DNA of 64,000 bases from Agrobacterium tumefaciens. Its GTDB lineage: Bacteria; Pseudomonadota; Alphaproteobacteria; Rhizobiales; Rhizobiaceae. The DNA lies in the NCBI GenBank assembly GCA_017744915.1, contig JAGIAH010000004.1, forward strand, positions 496,001 to 560,000, written 5' to 3'. The position numbers and the translations under genes are program-made. Below the pieces are notes generated by a model. It had not been told where the DNA came from and searched no databases. It was given only the letters and a program-made list of their open reading frames with translations. Shown piece by piece: positions 7,737 through 15,996 of this stretch; the first letter of the stretch is position 1; each line of letters starts with the position of its first letter.

Positions 7737-9302
7737 TTACGAGAAGCTGAGGTTGTTCCGGAATTCCATCATTTCGAAACTGATGGGCTTCCAGTTGACG
7801 TCCTTGCGAGCGGCATAGACATCGAACGGCTGGTAGAGGATGACCGCGGGCGCTTCTTCTTCGAAGATGTCGCGCATCCGGTTGTAGGCGTCGAAGCGTT
7901 CCTTGCCGTCAGGCAACTGGGACACCTTCACGCAGAGCTCGTTGAACTCAGCAGGAGCCTGCCATCCCCAGCGCTTCTGTACCTGACCCTTCGGTCCGAA
8001 CTCGCAGACCATGGTGGCCCATGCATCGGTCATCCACTGGCCGTTCGACCAGTTGCGGATGTAGCTGTCCGGATCCTTTGGGGCAGCGCCAGGAGCGTAG
8101 ATCTTGGGCACGACGTTGACCCCGATCTGCTTCCACATCTCGATCATCATCATCAAGGCCGGAACCGCGTTGGCGTAATAGTTGCCCATCGTGTGGTAGG
8201 TGATAGGCGAACCGTCGTACCCGCTTTCCTTCACCAGCCGCTTGGCTTCCTCGATGTTGTAGTCCAGCGGCCGGCGATCCGGATCGAAGGTTTTGCCGTA
8301 GTTCGGGAAGTTGAAACCGTGCGGGATGCTTGCCTTGTTCTTCCAAAGTGACTCGACCATGATCGGACGATTGACGGCGAGCGCCAGCGCGCGGCGCAGC
8401 TCCTTCGACTTGAACACGGGCTGGTTCATATTGAAGGTGAACATGTGGAAGTTTTCCACCACGTTCCCACGGGTTTCCAGGTCGGAATAGCCGTTGATCA
8501 GGTCCATGTCGTCAGGGGTGAGCGTCGTGACGATATCGTACTCACCGCTGATCAGCCCGGCGACGCGGGTGGCGGGCTCTGCCACAAGCTGGTAGGTGAT
8601 CTTCGAAGCCGTCGGTTTGGCACCCCAATAGGCGTCATTCGCTTCAACCACTGCTCGGTCGCCAGCGATCATCTCGATGAACTTGTAGGGACCGGTTCCG
8701 ATCGGCTTGTTGCCAAAGGCCACTGGCCCAAGGCTCTTATAGTAGTCCTTGGGAACGATCCGACCCATCCAGGAAGCAACATAGCTTTCGGTGAGGTGCG
8801 TCGGAGTCTTCGTACGCAAGACCACCGTGTACTTGTCCTCGACTTGGGACTCGTCAAAGTCGAGCGAATAGGCATTGCCAAGCGGGATCGCCTTGATCGC
8901 TTCCGGCCCCCACAGACGCTCCGATGAGAAAGTATATGCGACGTCGTCGGCCGTCATTTCCACGCCATTGTGGAACATGACCTTCTGGCGCAGCTTGAAC
9001 CGGACTGACTTCTCGTCGATGCGTTCCCAGCTTTCGGCGAGCGCAGGGATCAGGTCGATGCCGTTGCCAGGCGCGCCGTTTCCGAAGAAATCGCGAACGA
9101 GAAGCGTGTCGAATATCTGGTTGACAATCCGCGGGCCAACGTTGCTGATGGCGTTGACCGGCTCCAGCGTGGCGGGTAGGCCATTCACGCCAATGCGCAG
9201 GGCTTTTCGCTCCTGGGCGAACGCGCATTTGAGGCTCGTGGTTGACGCAAGCGCAGCGACGCCTGCTCCAATGATGAAGTTTCTACGGGTTGACGAAAGC
9301 AT
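7737..9302 (-). CDS. accA: Tat-exported periplasmic solute-binding protein, AccA-like (agrocinopine type)
   Basis: This 521-residue cluster-C (family 5) binding protein starts at ATG 9302, with GGAGA 8 bp upstream; a 7-codon longer form exists. The N-terminus TRRNFIIGAGVAAL is a twin-arginine signal with cleavage likely after AFAQ. The mature protein has the Dpp fold: IPALAESWERI, MTADDVAYTF, GTGPYKF, RRALALAVNR. Stretches such as GLPATLEPVNAISNVGPRIV and KRWGWQAPAEFNELC are very like what I remember of AccA from pTiC58, which binds agrocinopine A and agrocin 84 by a pyranose-2-phosphate motif. The specificity call rests on that memory plus operon order; a dipeptide binder is the alternative. 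Confidence 0.82.
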   Translation of the reverse strand: MLSSTRRNFIIGAGVAALASTTSLKCAFAQERKALRIGVNGLPATLEPVNAISNVGPRIVNQIFDTLLVRDFFGNGAPGNGIDLIPALAESWERIDEKSVRFKLRQKVMFHNGVEMTADDVAYTFSSERLWGPEAIKAIPLGNAYSLDFDESQVEDKYTVVLRTKTPTHLTESYVASWMGRIVPKDYYKSLGPVAFGNKPIGTGPYKFIEMIAGDRAVVEANDAYWGAKPTASKITYQLVAEPATRVAGLISGEYDIVTTLTPDDMDLINGYSDLETRGNVVENFHMFTFNMNQPVFKSKELRRALALAVNRPIMVESLWKNKASIPHGFNFPNYGKTFDPDRRPLDYNIEEAKRLVKESGYDGSPITYHTMGNYYANAVPALMMMIEMWKQIGVNVVPKIYAPGAAPKDPDSYIRNWSNGQWMTDAWATMVCEFGPKGQVQKRWGWQAPAEFNELCVKVSQLPDGKERFDAYNRMRDIFEEEAPAVILYQPFDVYAARKDVNWKPISFEMMEFRNNLSFS

Positions 9303-9356
9303 CTGTTGTCTCCTGCTTGGCAAGATGCTGTTGACGGGTATGGGAATTGGGAGAAG

Positions 9357-10130
9357 TCAGTTCGCGATGACGAACTTTTTCCGCAGCTTCTCGGGGGCCG
9401 CGTCGATAATCGACTTCGAGCCGGAATCGGTCACAATGACCCCGACGTCCTCAATCTTTGTGATGACGGACATGCTTGATTTCGTGAACTTCGAATGATC
9501 CGCGACGACGATGGTGCGCCGGGAAACCTCGATCATAGCTCGTGCAATGCTGGCGTTCACTGGCGTAGAGGTGCAGATTAAGCCCCGGTCAACATCGACC
9601 GACGCCGCATTGAGGATCAGCTTGTCGACATTGAACTGACGAACGAACTGCTCCGCTAAAGGGCCGCCAAACGACCGGTTTGTCTCGAAGTACTCGCCTC
9701 CGACGGTGTAGATGCTCCGGCCTTCGATGCGACTGAGCTCCGCGACGATGTCGAGACCATTGGAGATGAACGTCAGATTGTTCCTCCCGGCCAATGCACG
9801 GGCAACCTCTAGAGCGGTCGTACCGGAATCGAGCAGCACCGTATCACCATCGACGATCATTCCCGATACCGTCTGCGCAATCGCTGCCTTCTCGGCCTGC
9901 TTCCAAACGAGGCGCGCAGCGTTGGTCGCATCGAGAGCGACCTGATTAACGCTGACTGCCCCGCCGTGAGTGCGACGAAGCAGCCCCATCTCCTCTAACT
10001 CACCCAGATCGCGACGGACGGTCGCAACGGAGACATCTAGTCGCTCCGTCAGTGTACGCAGATCCAGGAAGCTCTTCTCTCGAAGCAACTCGACAATCTT
10101 CGCCTGACGATCTTCAGCTTGCGTGAGCAC
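9357..10130 (-). CDS. accR: DeoR-family transcriptional repressor, AccR-like
   Basis: The protein has the DeoR N-terminal winged helix (LTQAEDRQAKIVELLREK, then VATVRRDLGELEEMGLLRRT and HGGA) and the DeoRC sugar-phosphate-sensing domain (DSGTTALEVARAL; ISNGLDIVAEL). I chose GTG 10130, with GGGGGG about 8 bp upstream. The ATG at 10166 lies inside the operator palindrome and has no close ribosome site. That gives 257 residues. AccR of pTiC58 is a DeoR-type repressor of acc and of conjugation genes. Here it heads the operon 54 bp from accA and probably represses itself. The inducer is inferred to be a phosphorylated sugar. Confidence 0.8.
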   Translation of the reverse strand: MLTQAEDRQAKIVELLREKSFLDLRTLTERLDVSVATVRRDLGELEEMGLLRRTHGGAVSVNQVALDATNAARLVWKQAEKAAIAQTVSGMIVDGDTVLLDSGTTALEVARALAGRNNLTFISNGLDIVAELSRIEGRSIYTVGGEYFETNRSFGGPLAEQFVRQFNVDKLILNAASVDVDRGLICTSTPVNASIARAMIEVSRRTIVVADHSKFTKSSMSVITKIEDVGVIVTDSGSKSIIDAAPEKLRKKFVIAN

Positions 10131-10154
10131 GACCAGATTCCCCCCCAATTGAAA

Positions 10155-10182
10155 GATATCGCTCATTTGTTTGAGCGATATC
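10155..10182. promoter_or_regulatory. Putative AccR-like operator (perfect 11-bp inverted repeat)
   Basis: GATATCGCTCA at 10155-10165 is the exact reverse complement of TGAGCGATATC at 10172-10182, with a 6-bp spacer. It lies just after the expected transcription start and before the repressor's ribosome site, a standard place for autorepression. The outer sequence GAAAGATA also recurs on both sides, offset by 4 bp. Confidence 0.7.
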
Positions 10183-10200
10183 TATCTTTCCTCCATGACA

Positions 10201-10228
10201 ACGATATGACAAAAATCCACGATTGCAA
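10201..10228 (-). promoter_or_regulatory. Candidate promoter of the acc-like operon
   Basis: On the minus strand TTGCAA (10228-10223) and TATCGT (10206-10201) are spaced 16 bp, giving -35 and -10 boxes that each match the sigma-70 consensus in four of six bases. Transcription would begin near 10194, just upstream of the palindrome. This is a moderate match only. Confidence 0.45.
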
Positions 10229-10289
10229 GGCAATTATCTGTTTGATGATACGCTTCGCAGTTCGCGCGCTCCTTCAAAAGCAGTTTTTT

Positions 10290-10305
10290 TGAGCGATATC
10301 GATCA
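10290..10305. promoter_or_regulatory. Second putative operator half-site cluster
   Basis: TGAGCGATATCGATCA repeats the 11-bp arm of the main operator and is itself nearly palindromic. Its centre is about 129 bp from the centre of the main palindrome, near 12 helical turns, which would allow repression by looping. This is inference from sequence alone. Confidence 0.5.
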
Positions 10306-10648
10306 TTTACGACCGCCCAGGAATTTCTCTTGCGGTTAAGGATACAAGTCGTCATCCGTCGTCGGCACCTATCCCCTGGCGCCGTTGCTCGGCAATCATC
10401 TTGGGCTTGAGCCGTATCGGGTGGGCAAGGTTAAATGAAGCTCGCAGCATGGAAGACGGAGAGCTTTGGTGCCTCAGGCTCTAAGGCCGTGGTACAACAT
10501 TGGACAAGCCGCGATAGGCAAGCACTTGGCTGACTAGGGGATGCAGTGCCCTGACCGCTTTTTTGGGCGTATTCTCACCATCAACGTCGTAACGGCATTT
10601 TTAGGAATGGCCAATCGAGCTTGGTCAACGTGCGAGGAAAACACCGCT
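10306..10648. other. Gene-free island edge
   Basis: No reading frame here has a credible ribosome site or recognisable product. Short frames are broken by stops. The stretch lies between the operator region and the right repeat copy and probably holds decayed mobile DNA. Confidence 0.5.
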
Positions 10649-10741
10649 TACGGCTTGTCAACCCGCTCTCGCCTTCCCACCGCAACAAGGCTCAACAGAC
10701 ACCTTATTTCTGTTCGAGAATTAGTGTCAAAGGTCAGTGGC
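10649..10741. repeat. Right copy of the 93-bp direct repeat
   Basis: Matches 424-516 with five substitutions and no gaps. Unlike the left copy, it is followed by about 75 extra bases before similarity resumes at 10812. The flank carries the word TGTCA several times (10726-10840), a layout seen at the ends of some insertion sequences. No transposase gene is attached. Confidence 0.85.
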
Positions 10742-10964
10742 GCAATGTCATTCTGGATGGCGCGCGCAAGAAAAAAAGCCGAATGTTTTCAGTGCGCTCA
10801 ATGTCACACCCAGTGACACGCCACATCTTTGTCAGATTGACACGAAGAAATAATTAAGGACTGGCCAACAAAAAATTGGCCAGTTCGAAACCTAAAATGA
10901 GTAAACCAGTATTTTAACGTCTCTCGATCACTAATAGGTGTTCGTAAAATTGAACTGGTTTAAA

Positions 10965-11312
10965 ATGACAAAAACTGCACAGGCCCGTGAGGCATATATT
11001 TTATACAAGCAAAAAAACATCTTAAGACTTATTTTTCATACAATAAAACTATTTTTATACACTGCCGCTCCGGCCACCGTAATAGCGTATTTAACAGACC
11101 ACGTGAGCGGTTTATTCTATATATTAACCCCGTTCTTCATGTATTTTTTCTTTCCGGTCTGGTTCGGATTTTACGTGGCCAGTGCTTTACTGACACAGAT
11201 GTCCGGAGAAAGCCTTGGGAAAGGGAGCTTACTTGGCGAGAATCCGTCTTTTTCCGACGTCACGTTTCATCTCACAGGCTTTAGAGTTAAGGATGAGAGC
11301 GATGAAAATTGA
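10965..11312 (+). CDS. Small AT-rich membrane protein of unknown function
   Basis: The frame gives 115 residues from ATG 10965, or 124 from GTG 10938; neither start has a good ribosome site. A basic N-terminus is followed by three hydrophobic stretches (IFHTIKLFLYTAAPATVIAY; LFYILTPFFMYFFFP; FGFYVASALL) and a polar tail ending KDESDEN. Base composition is far more AT-rich than the neighbours, a sign of transfer. I do not recognise the family. It sits between the repeat and a toxin-antitoxin remnant. Confidence 0.5.
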   Translation: MTKTAQAREAYILYKQKNILRLIFHTIKLFLYTAAPATVIAYLTDHVSGLFYILTPFFMYFFFPVWFGFYVASALLTQMSGESLGKGSLLGENPSFSDVTFHLTGFRVKDESDEN

Positions 11313-11373
11313 GTTCAGAGCCAATAATCGGGTAAAATCGACCGAACCAGATAGGCCCACCTTCACGCCATGA
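11302..11373 (+). pseudogene. Possible internally deleted BrnT-type toxin gene
   Basis: ATG 11302, preceded by AAGGATGAG, opens a 23-codon frame starting MKIEF and ending PTFTP. Its stop overlaps the antitoxin ATG by 4 bp. BrnT-type toxins commonly start MKIE/F and their genes overlap or abut the antitoxin, and the tail FRANNRVKS resembles a degraded end of such a toxin. I infer an in-frame internal deletion. It could also be a chance leader frame. Confidence 0.3.
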
Positions 11374-11630
11374 CCGACGAAGAAGCGGAAGCCAATGCGC
11401 TGGCCGATCCCAACAATCCGCCGCTTTCCGCCGAACAGTTCGCTGCTGCCAAGAAAACGCTCCGCATCAAAATCATCCGCCGGGCGCTGAAGCTGATGCA
11501 GGAAGAGTTTTCTGCGCGCTATCATATTCCACTCGGAACCCTGCGCAATTGGGAACAGGGCCGAAGCGAGCCGGATCAACCGGCCCGCGCCTATCTGAAA
11601 GTCATCGCCGTCGATCCGGAAGAACGGTAG
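11370..11630 (+). CDS. HTH antitoxin-like protein, apparently orphan
   Basis: The 86-residue protein has a C-terminal XRE-like helix-turn-helix: KLMQEEFSARYHIPLGTLRN, then WEQGRSEPDQPARAYLKVI. This is typical of antitoxins paired with BrnT/HigB-like toxins in Rhizobiales. No intact toxin gene is next to it; the preceding 23-codon frame may be its remnant. It may still bind its own promoter. It marks the left end of the ordinary chromosome. Confidence 0.75.
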   Translation: MTDEEAEANALADPNNPPLSAEQFAAAKKTLRIKIIRRALKLMQEEFSARYHIPLGTLRNWEQGRSEPDQPARAYLKVIAVDPEER

Positions 11631-11662
11631 CCGCGCTCCGAAAGGGCGCGGCCTGACCTGCC

Positions 11663-12988
11663 TCACCCCATAAAATCCACCAGCAACTTCACATTCAGCG
11701 CCGCAATCACCACCGCGATCAGCCATGCAAAGGCCGAGAGCCAAAGCGGGGAGCGCAGCTCGCCCATCTTCGTCCGGTCGGCGGTGAACATCACGAGCGG
11801 GAAGACGGCGAAGGAGAGTTGCAGGCTCAGCACCACCTGCGTCAGGATCAGCAGTTCTGCCGTGCCGCTGTCGCCATAAAAGATGGTCACGCCGGCGGCG
11901 GGAACGATGGCGATGGCGCGGGTGATGAGGCGGCGCAACCAGGGGGCGAGCCGCATCTTGAGGAAACCCTCCATCACGATCTGGCCGGCAAGCGTTGCCG
12001 TGACGGTGGAATTGATGCCACAGCACAGAAGCGCCACGCCGAACAGCGTCGGCGCAATGGCAAGACCGAGCAGAGGTGCCAGCAGATTATGCGCTTCGCC
12101 GAGTTCGGCGACATTGGTCTGCCCCGACTTGTTGAAGGTCGCTGCCGCAAGAATGAGGATCGAGGCGTTGATGAGGAGCGCAAACATCAGCGCGATGGTG
12201 GAATCGAGGGTCGCGAATTTCAGCGCCTCGCGTTTTTCGGCAAGGCTATGGCCGATTTCACGGGTCTGCACGATACCCGAGTGCAGGTAGAGATTATGCG
12301 GCATGACGGTGGCGCCGAGAATGCCAAGCGCCAGATAGAGCATGTCGGGATTGGTGACGATTTCGGTCGTCGGCGCAAAACCGAGGATCACCTGCCCCCA
12401 GTCGGGATCGGCCAGCGCCACCTGAATGGCGAAACATACGGCAATAACGCCAAGCAGCGTGATGACCAGCGCCTCCACCCAGCGGAAACCGAGCTTCTGC
12501 AGATAAAGGATCAGGAACACATCAAGCGCGGTGATGAGAACGCCGAGTTCCAGCGGAATGCCGAAGATGAGGTTGAGGCCGATGGCCGTGCCGATCACCT
12601 CGGCGATATCGGTGGCGATGATGGCGATTTCCGCGAGCAGCCACAGCACCATCGCCACGGGTTTCGGATAGGCATCACGACAGGCCTGGGCGAGATCGCG
12701 GCCGGATGCGATCGCAAGACGGGCGCAGAGTGACTGCAGCACAATCGCCATGATGTTCGAAACCAGCGCGACGGTGAGCAGCGTGTAACCGAACTTGGAA
12801 CCGCCGGCGAGCGACGTCGCCCAGTTGCCGGGATCCATATAACCGACCGCAACGAGATAGCCGGGGCCAAAAAAGGCCATTGCCCGGCGAAACGTGCTGG
12901 CATCCGGTTTGATGCGGATCGAACTGTGAACGTCAGACAGCGAGAGGTCATCGCCGTTCCGCCGCCATCCAAAGACAGGCTTGTCCAT
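11663..12988 (-). CDS. mntH: Mn2+/H+ symporter MntH (Nramp family)
   Basis: The 441-residue protein has eleven hydrophobic segments and the Nramp hallmarks [14 protein letters not shown] (DPGN in helix 1) and [10 protein letters not shown] (MPH in helix 6). It imports manganese with protons at the inner membrane. ATG 12988 is preferred over an upstream TTG at 13003. Upstream lies an inverted repeat resembling a Mur-responsive site, fitting manganese repression by the Fur-family protein Mur in rhizobia. Confidence 0.95.
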   Translation of the reverse strand: MDKPVFGWRRNGDDLSLSDVHSSIRIKPDASTFRRAMAFFGPGYLVAVGYMDPGNWATSLAGGSKFGYTLLTVALVSNIMAIVLQSLCARLAIASGRDLAQACRDAYPKPVAMVLWLLAEIAIIATDIAEVIGTAIGLNLIFGIPLELGVLITALDVFLILYLQKLGFRWVEALVITLLGVIAVCFAIQVALADPDWGQVILGFAPTTEIVTNPDMLYLALGILGATVMPHNLYLHSGIVQTREIGHSLAEKREALKFATLDSTIALMFALLINASILILAAATFNKSGQTNVAELGEAHNLLAPLLGLAIAPTLFGVALLCCGINSTVTATLAGQIVMEGFLKMRLAPWLRRLITRAIAIVPAAGVTIFYGDSGTAELLILTQVVLSLQLSFAVFPLVMFTADRTKMGELRSPLWLSAFAWLIAVVIAALNVKLLVDFMG

Positions 12989-13026
12989 ATTCCAGACTTT
13001 CAAAACAGGAAATCGAATTGGTGCAA

Positions 13027-13045
13027 TTGCAAATCATTCGCATAA
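13027..13045. promoter_or_regulatory. Mur-box-like inverted repeat upstream of mntH
   Basis: TTGCAAATCATTCGCATAA contains arms TGCAAAT and ATTCGCA that match in six of seven pairs around one central base. It lies about 40 bp before the mntH start. The form resembles Fur/Mur sites known for rhizobial mntH and sit promoters. The remaining sequence to the next gene (13046-13317) shows nothing else recognisable. Confidence 0.45.
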
Positions 13046-13317
13046 GCAATATCCGCTGGCAAGTGAAGTTTTACGGGGCATGTCGGTGATGCAGGTCGTG
13101 CGCAGATTGCGCCTTTACCCATCGGCAAGCGGGAATATGGCGCATGACGCCATGGAGGCGCTGAAAGATGAGCCCGTTCAAAACCGTGGATGCCCCATAA
13201 TGGCGGCTGACTTTCGCGCCGCCGCATGGCCTATTGGCCTCGCCCTCGACACCCTGCCGCAACCGGCACGAGGGCGGCCGATACGCTTTCGGCAAGCAGC
13301 CCAGGAGGATTTGCCGC

Positions 13318-13683
13318 ATGAATCTCATTGCCCATGTCGAAATTCCGGTGATCGATCTTGAAAGAGCGATACGGTTCTACAGCGCGGTTTTCGATGTGAC
13401 ATTCGGAGAGATCGTCACGATCCACGACAATAGGATGGCCTATTTCCCCTTCGAGGAGGGAAAGGATGGGGCCAGCGGCGCACTCGCCCAAGGCGAGACC
13501 TACGTTCCCACACAGGACGGCGCGATCATCTATCTCAGCGTCCGGGATATCGACGATGTCCTCGCCAAGGCCCTTGCCCATGGCACCGCGCTTCTGTTTC
13601 CAAAGACCCCCGTCAATGAAAATATCTTCGTCGCTGAAATTTCCGACAGCGAGGGAAACCGCATCGCGGTTCAATCCGCCTGA
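13318..13683 (+). CDS. VOC-family (glyoxalase/bleomycin-resistance fold) protein
   Basis: The 121-residue protein follows a strong AGGAGG at 7 bp. It has the beta-alpha-beta-beta-beta VOC pattern: IPVIDLERAIRFYSAVF at the start, YLSVRDIDDVLAKALAHG in the second module, and FVAEISDSEGNRIAV at the end. Family members are metal-dependent lyases or dioxygenases, or bind drugs. The substrate cannot be told from sequence. It is divergent from mntH. Confidence 0.85.
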   Translation: MNLIAHVEIPVIDLERAIRFYSAVFDVTFGEIVTIHDNRMAYFPFEEGKDGASGALAQGETYVPTQDGAIIYLSVRDIDDVLAKALAHGTALLFPKTPVNENIFVAEISDSEGNRIAVQSA

Positions 13684-13822
13684 TCAGACGCCTTCCCCTG
13701 CGACCGGTCGGGGCGCGGCAGAGGCCTCACGGCCTTGCCATCGCCCCTGCCCCACCGGTGCGGAACGGCCGCACGCATGCCCGCGTTTATCTTTCATCGA
13801 GCAACGATAATCGGGGAAGTTC

Positions 13823-14050
13823 ATGCGACATGGCCATAAATTCAGCCTGGCGAACCATCCGAACCGATGGCCAAAATATATCATGGCGCGTCGAAGGCCG
13901 CGCGACTGGCTGATGACCATCAGCGGCATGGTGCTGCTGGTCATCGTCGCCGCCGCCGTCGCCATGGGTTATCTCGTCATCAGCCATCCCGGCAAGCCGG
14001 AGCCCAATCCCGGCATCGTGGAGGAACAGGCGGTGGAAAACGGCGGGTAA
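13823..14050 (+). CDS. Small single-pass membrane protein
   Basis: The 75-residue protein has a basic N-terminal half (KYIMARRRPRDWL) followed by one hydrophobic helix (LVIVAAAVAMGYLVI) and an acidic, proline-containing tail ending VENGG. The basic side should face the cytoplasm. No family is recognised. The gene converges on the ABC transporter gene with a gap of 21 bp. Confidence 0.6.
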   Translation: MRHGHKFSLANHPNRWPKYIMARRRPRDWLMTISGMVLLVIVAAAVAMGYLVISHPGKPEPNPGIVEEQAVENGG

Positions 14051-14071
14051 TTTGCTGGCGGCACACGCCGC

Positions 14072-15805
14072 TCAGCTGAGACCCGGCAGATGCGCGCTGA
14101 ACTGCGCCTCATGCAGGCGGCTGTAATGGCCCTTGGCGGCCAGCAGCTCGGCATGTCCGCCCGTTTCGGCAATGCCGGTCTGGTCCACCACCACGATGCG
14201 CGAGGCATCGCGGATCGTCGCCAGCCGGTGGGCAATGACGAGCGTGGTGCGGCCCCTGGCAAGCTCGGTCAGCGATTGCTGGATGGCGCGCTCGGTTTCC
14301 GTGTCGAGCGCCGAGGTTGCCTCGTCGAGAATGAGGATCGGCGGGTTCTTGAGGAACATGCGGGCAATGGCAAGACGCTGCTTCTGGCCGCCGGACAATT
14401 TGACGCCGCGCTCGCCGATCACCGTATCGAGCCCGAGCGGCATGGCCTCGATGACGCTGTCGAGCCGGGCGCGCCGGGCGGCATCCATGATCTCGTCATC
14501 CGAGGCACCGAGCCGGCCATATTCGATATTCTCGCGGATCGTGCCGCCGAACAGGAAGACATCCTGCTGCACGATGCCGATCTGTTTGCGCAGCGAGGCG
14601 AGCTTCATTTTCCTGATATCGATGCCGTCGATGGTGATTGCACCGCTGGTGACATCGTAAAACCGCGGCAGAAGCGAGCAGAGCGTCGTCTTGCCGGCCC
14701 CCGAGGGACCAACAAAGGCCACGGTCTCGCCAGCGCCGATCTTCAGGTCGATATTGTCGAGAACCCGTTTGCCCTCGGCATAACCGAAACCGACATGGCG
14801 ATATTCGATATCGCCGCGAAGCAGCGGCGCTTCCACGGCATCCGGCACATCGACGATATCCGGCGCGGTATCCAGAAGCTCGGTGAAACGGCGGAAACCG
14901 GCAATGCCCTTCGGATAGGTCTCGATGACCGAATTGATCTTTTCCACGGGACGGAAGAACACGCCGACCAGCAGCAGGAAGCCGACGAAACCGCCTTCCG
15001 TGAGGCTGCCGGTGAGAACGAACCAGGCGCCGCAGATCATCACGATCATCTGCGTCAGGCGCATGCTCATGTAGCTGAGCGAGGTGCTGGCCGCCATGAT
15101 CTTGTAGGCGTCGAGCTTCGTGCGGCGGTATTTCTGGTTGTCCTTTTCGAACAGCGCGCGCTCGTGGTCCTCATTGGCGAAGGCCTGCACCACCCGCATG
15201 CCACCGACATTTTCCTCGATACGGGCGTTGAAATCCCCCACCCGGCCATAAAGCGCGCGGAAATTCTGCGTCATGCGGCCGCCGTAACGGCTGGTCACCC
15301 AGGCGGTGACCGGCACGACGGCGGCGGTGATGAGCGCCAGCGGCACATTGACCGACATCATCAGCAGGAAGGCGCCGATGAAGGTCATGATGGCGATGAA
15401 CAGATCCTCGGGGCCGTGATGGGCCACCTCGCCGATCTCTTCCAGATCCTTGGTCAGCCGCCCGACCAGATGGCCGGTCTTCTGGTTGTCGAAATAACGG
15501 AAGGAAAGCTTCTGCAGATGATCGAAGGCGAGACGCCGCATATCGGTCTCGATATTGATACCGAGCATATGTCCCCAATAGGTGACCGTCGCCATCAGCC
15601 CCGTATTCAGCACATAGATGAGCAGCAGCCCCACCGAAGCGGCAAGGATGATCGCCCATTCGCCGCCCGGCAGCAGCACGTCCACAAAGGCCTTCACCGC
15701 CATCGGAAAACCGAGTTCGAGCACACCCGACAGAACCGCGCAGGAAAAATCGAGAATGAACAGACCGCGATAGGGACGGTAATAGGCGAAGAAACGGCGG
15801 AGCAT
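14072..15805 (-). CDS. ABC exporter, fused permease-ATPase (MsbA-like)
   Basis: The 577-residue half-transporter starts at ATG 15805 (MLRRFFAYYRPYRGLF); an upstream in-frame start at 15868 adds a non-conserved tail. Residues 1-310 are a six-helix type-1 exporter domain. The ATPase domain has Walker A GPSGAGKTTL, Q-loop IGIVQQDVFLF, signature LSGGQKQRLAIARM and Walker B ILILDEATSALD. It should act as a homodimer in the inner membrane to export a lipid or drug. The substrate is unknown and the gene stands alone. Confidence 0.9.
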   Translation of the reverse strand: MLRRFFAYYRPYRGLFILDFSCAVLSGVLELGFPMAVKAFVDVLLPGGEWAIILAASVGLLLIYVLNTGLMATVTYWGHMLGINIETDMRRLAFDHLQKLSFRYFDNQKTGHLVGRLTKDLEEIGEVAHHGPEDLFIAIMTFIGAFLLMMSVNVPLALITAAVVPVTAWVTSRYGGRMTQNFRALYGRVGDFNARIEENVGGMRVVQAFANEDHERALFEKDNQKYRRTKLDAYKIMAASTSLSYMSMRLTQMIVMICGAWFVLTGSLTEGGFVGFLLLVGVFFRPVEKINSVIETYPKGIAGFRRFTELLDTAPDIVDVPDAVEAPLLRGDIEYRHVGFGYAEGKRVLDNIDLKIGAGETVAFVGPSGAGKTTLCSLLPRFYDVTSGAITIDGIDIRKMKLASLRKQIGIVQQDVFLFGGTIRENIEYGRLGASDDEIMDAARRARLDSVIEAMPLGLDTVIGERGVKLSGGQKQRLAIARMFLKNPPILILDEATSALDTETERAIQQSLTELARGRTTLVIAHRLATIRDASRIVVVDQTGIAETGGHAELLAAKGHYSRLHEAQFSAHLPGLS

Positions 15806-15996
15806 GGCGTGACCTGGGGATCGGGCGCGGCAATCTGACGCCGCAATAAAACGGAGTTTAATTGTCATATTTCAATGCGCGCGCCAAGGCCGATGTTCTA
15901 TTTTTACCAAAATCGTTCAATAGCCTAGGCAATAAACACACAACGGTAATGTGATCGGGTTATATTGCACTTATATGTATCGGTGTGACAGAGTGA

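Noticed and set aside
10541-10857. Short plus-strand frames across the right repeat copy
   Set aside because: Two frames overlap in the same repeat with no ribosome site; the repeat is better explained as mobile-element debris.
14090-15838. 582-codon open frame on the plus strand
   Set aside because: Antisense to the ABC exporter, which has complete Walker and signature motifs; the plus-strand product is charged low-complexity sequence.
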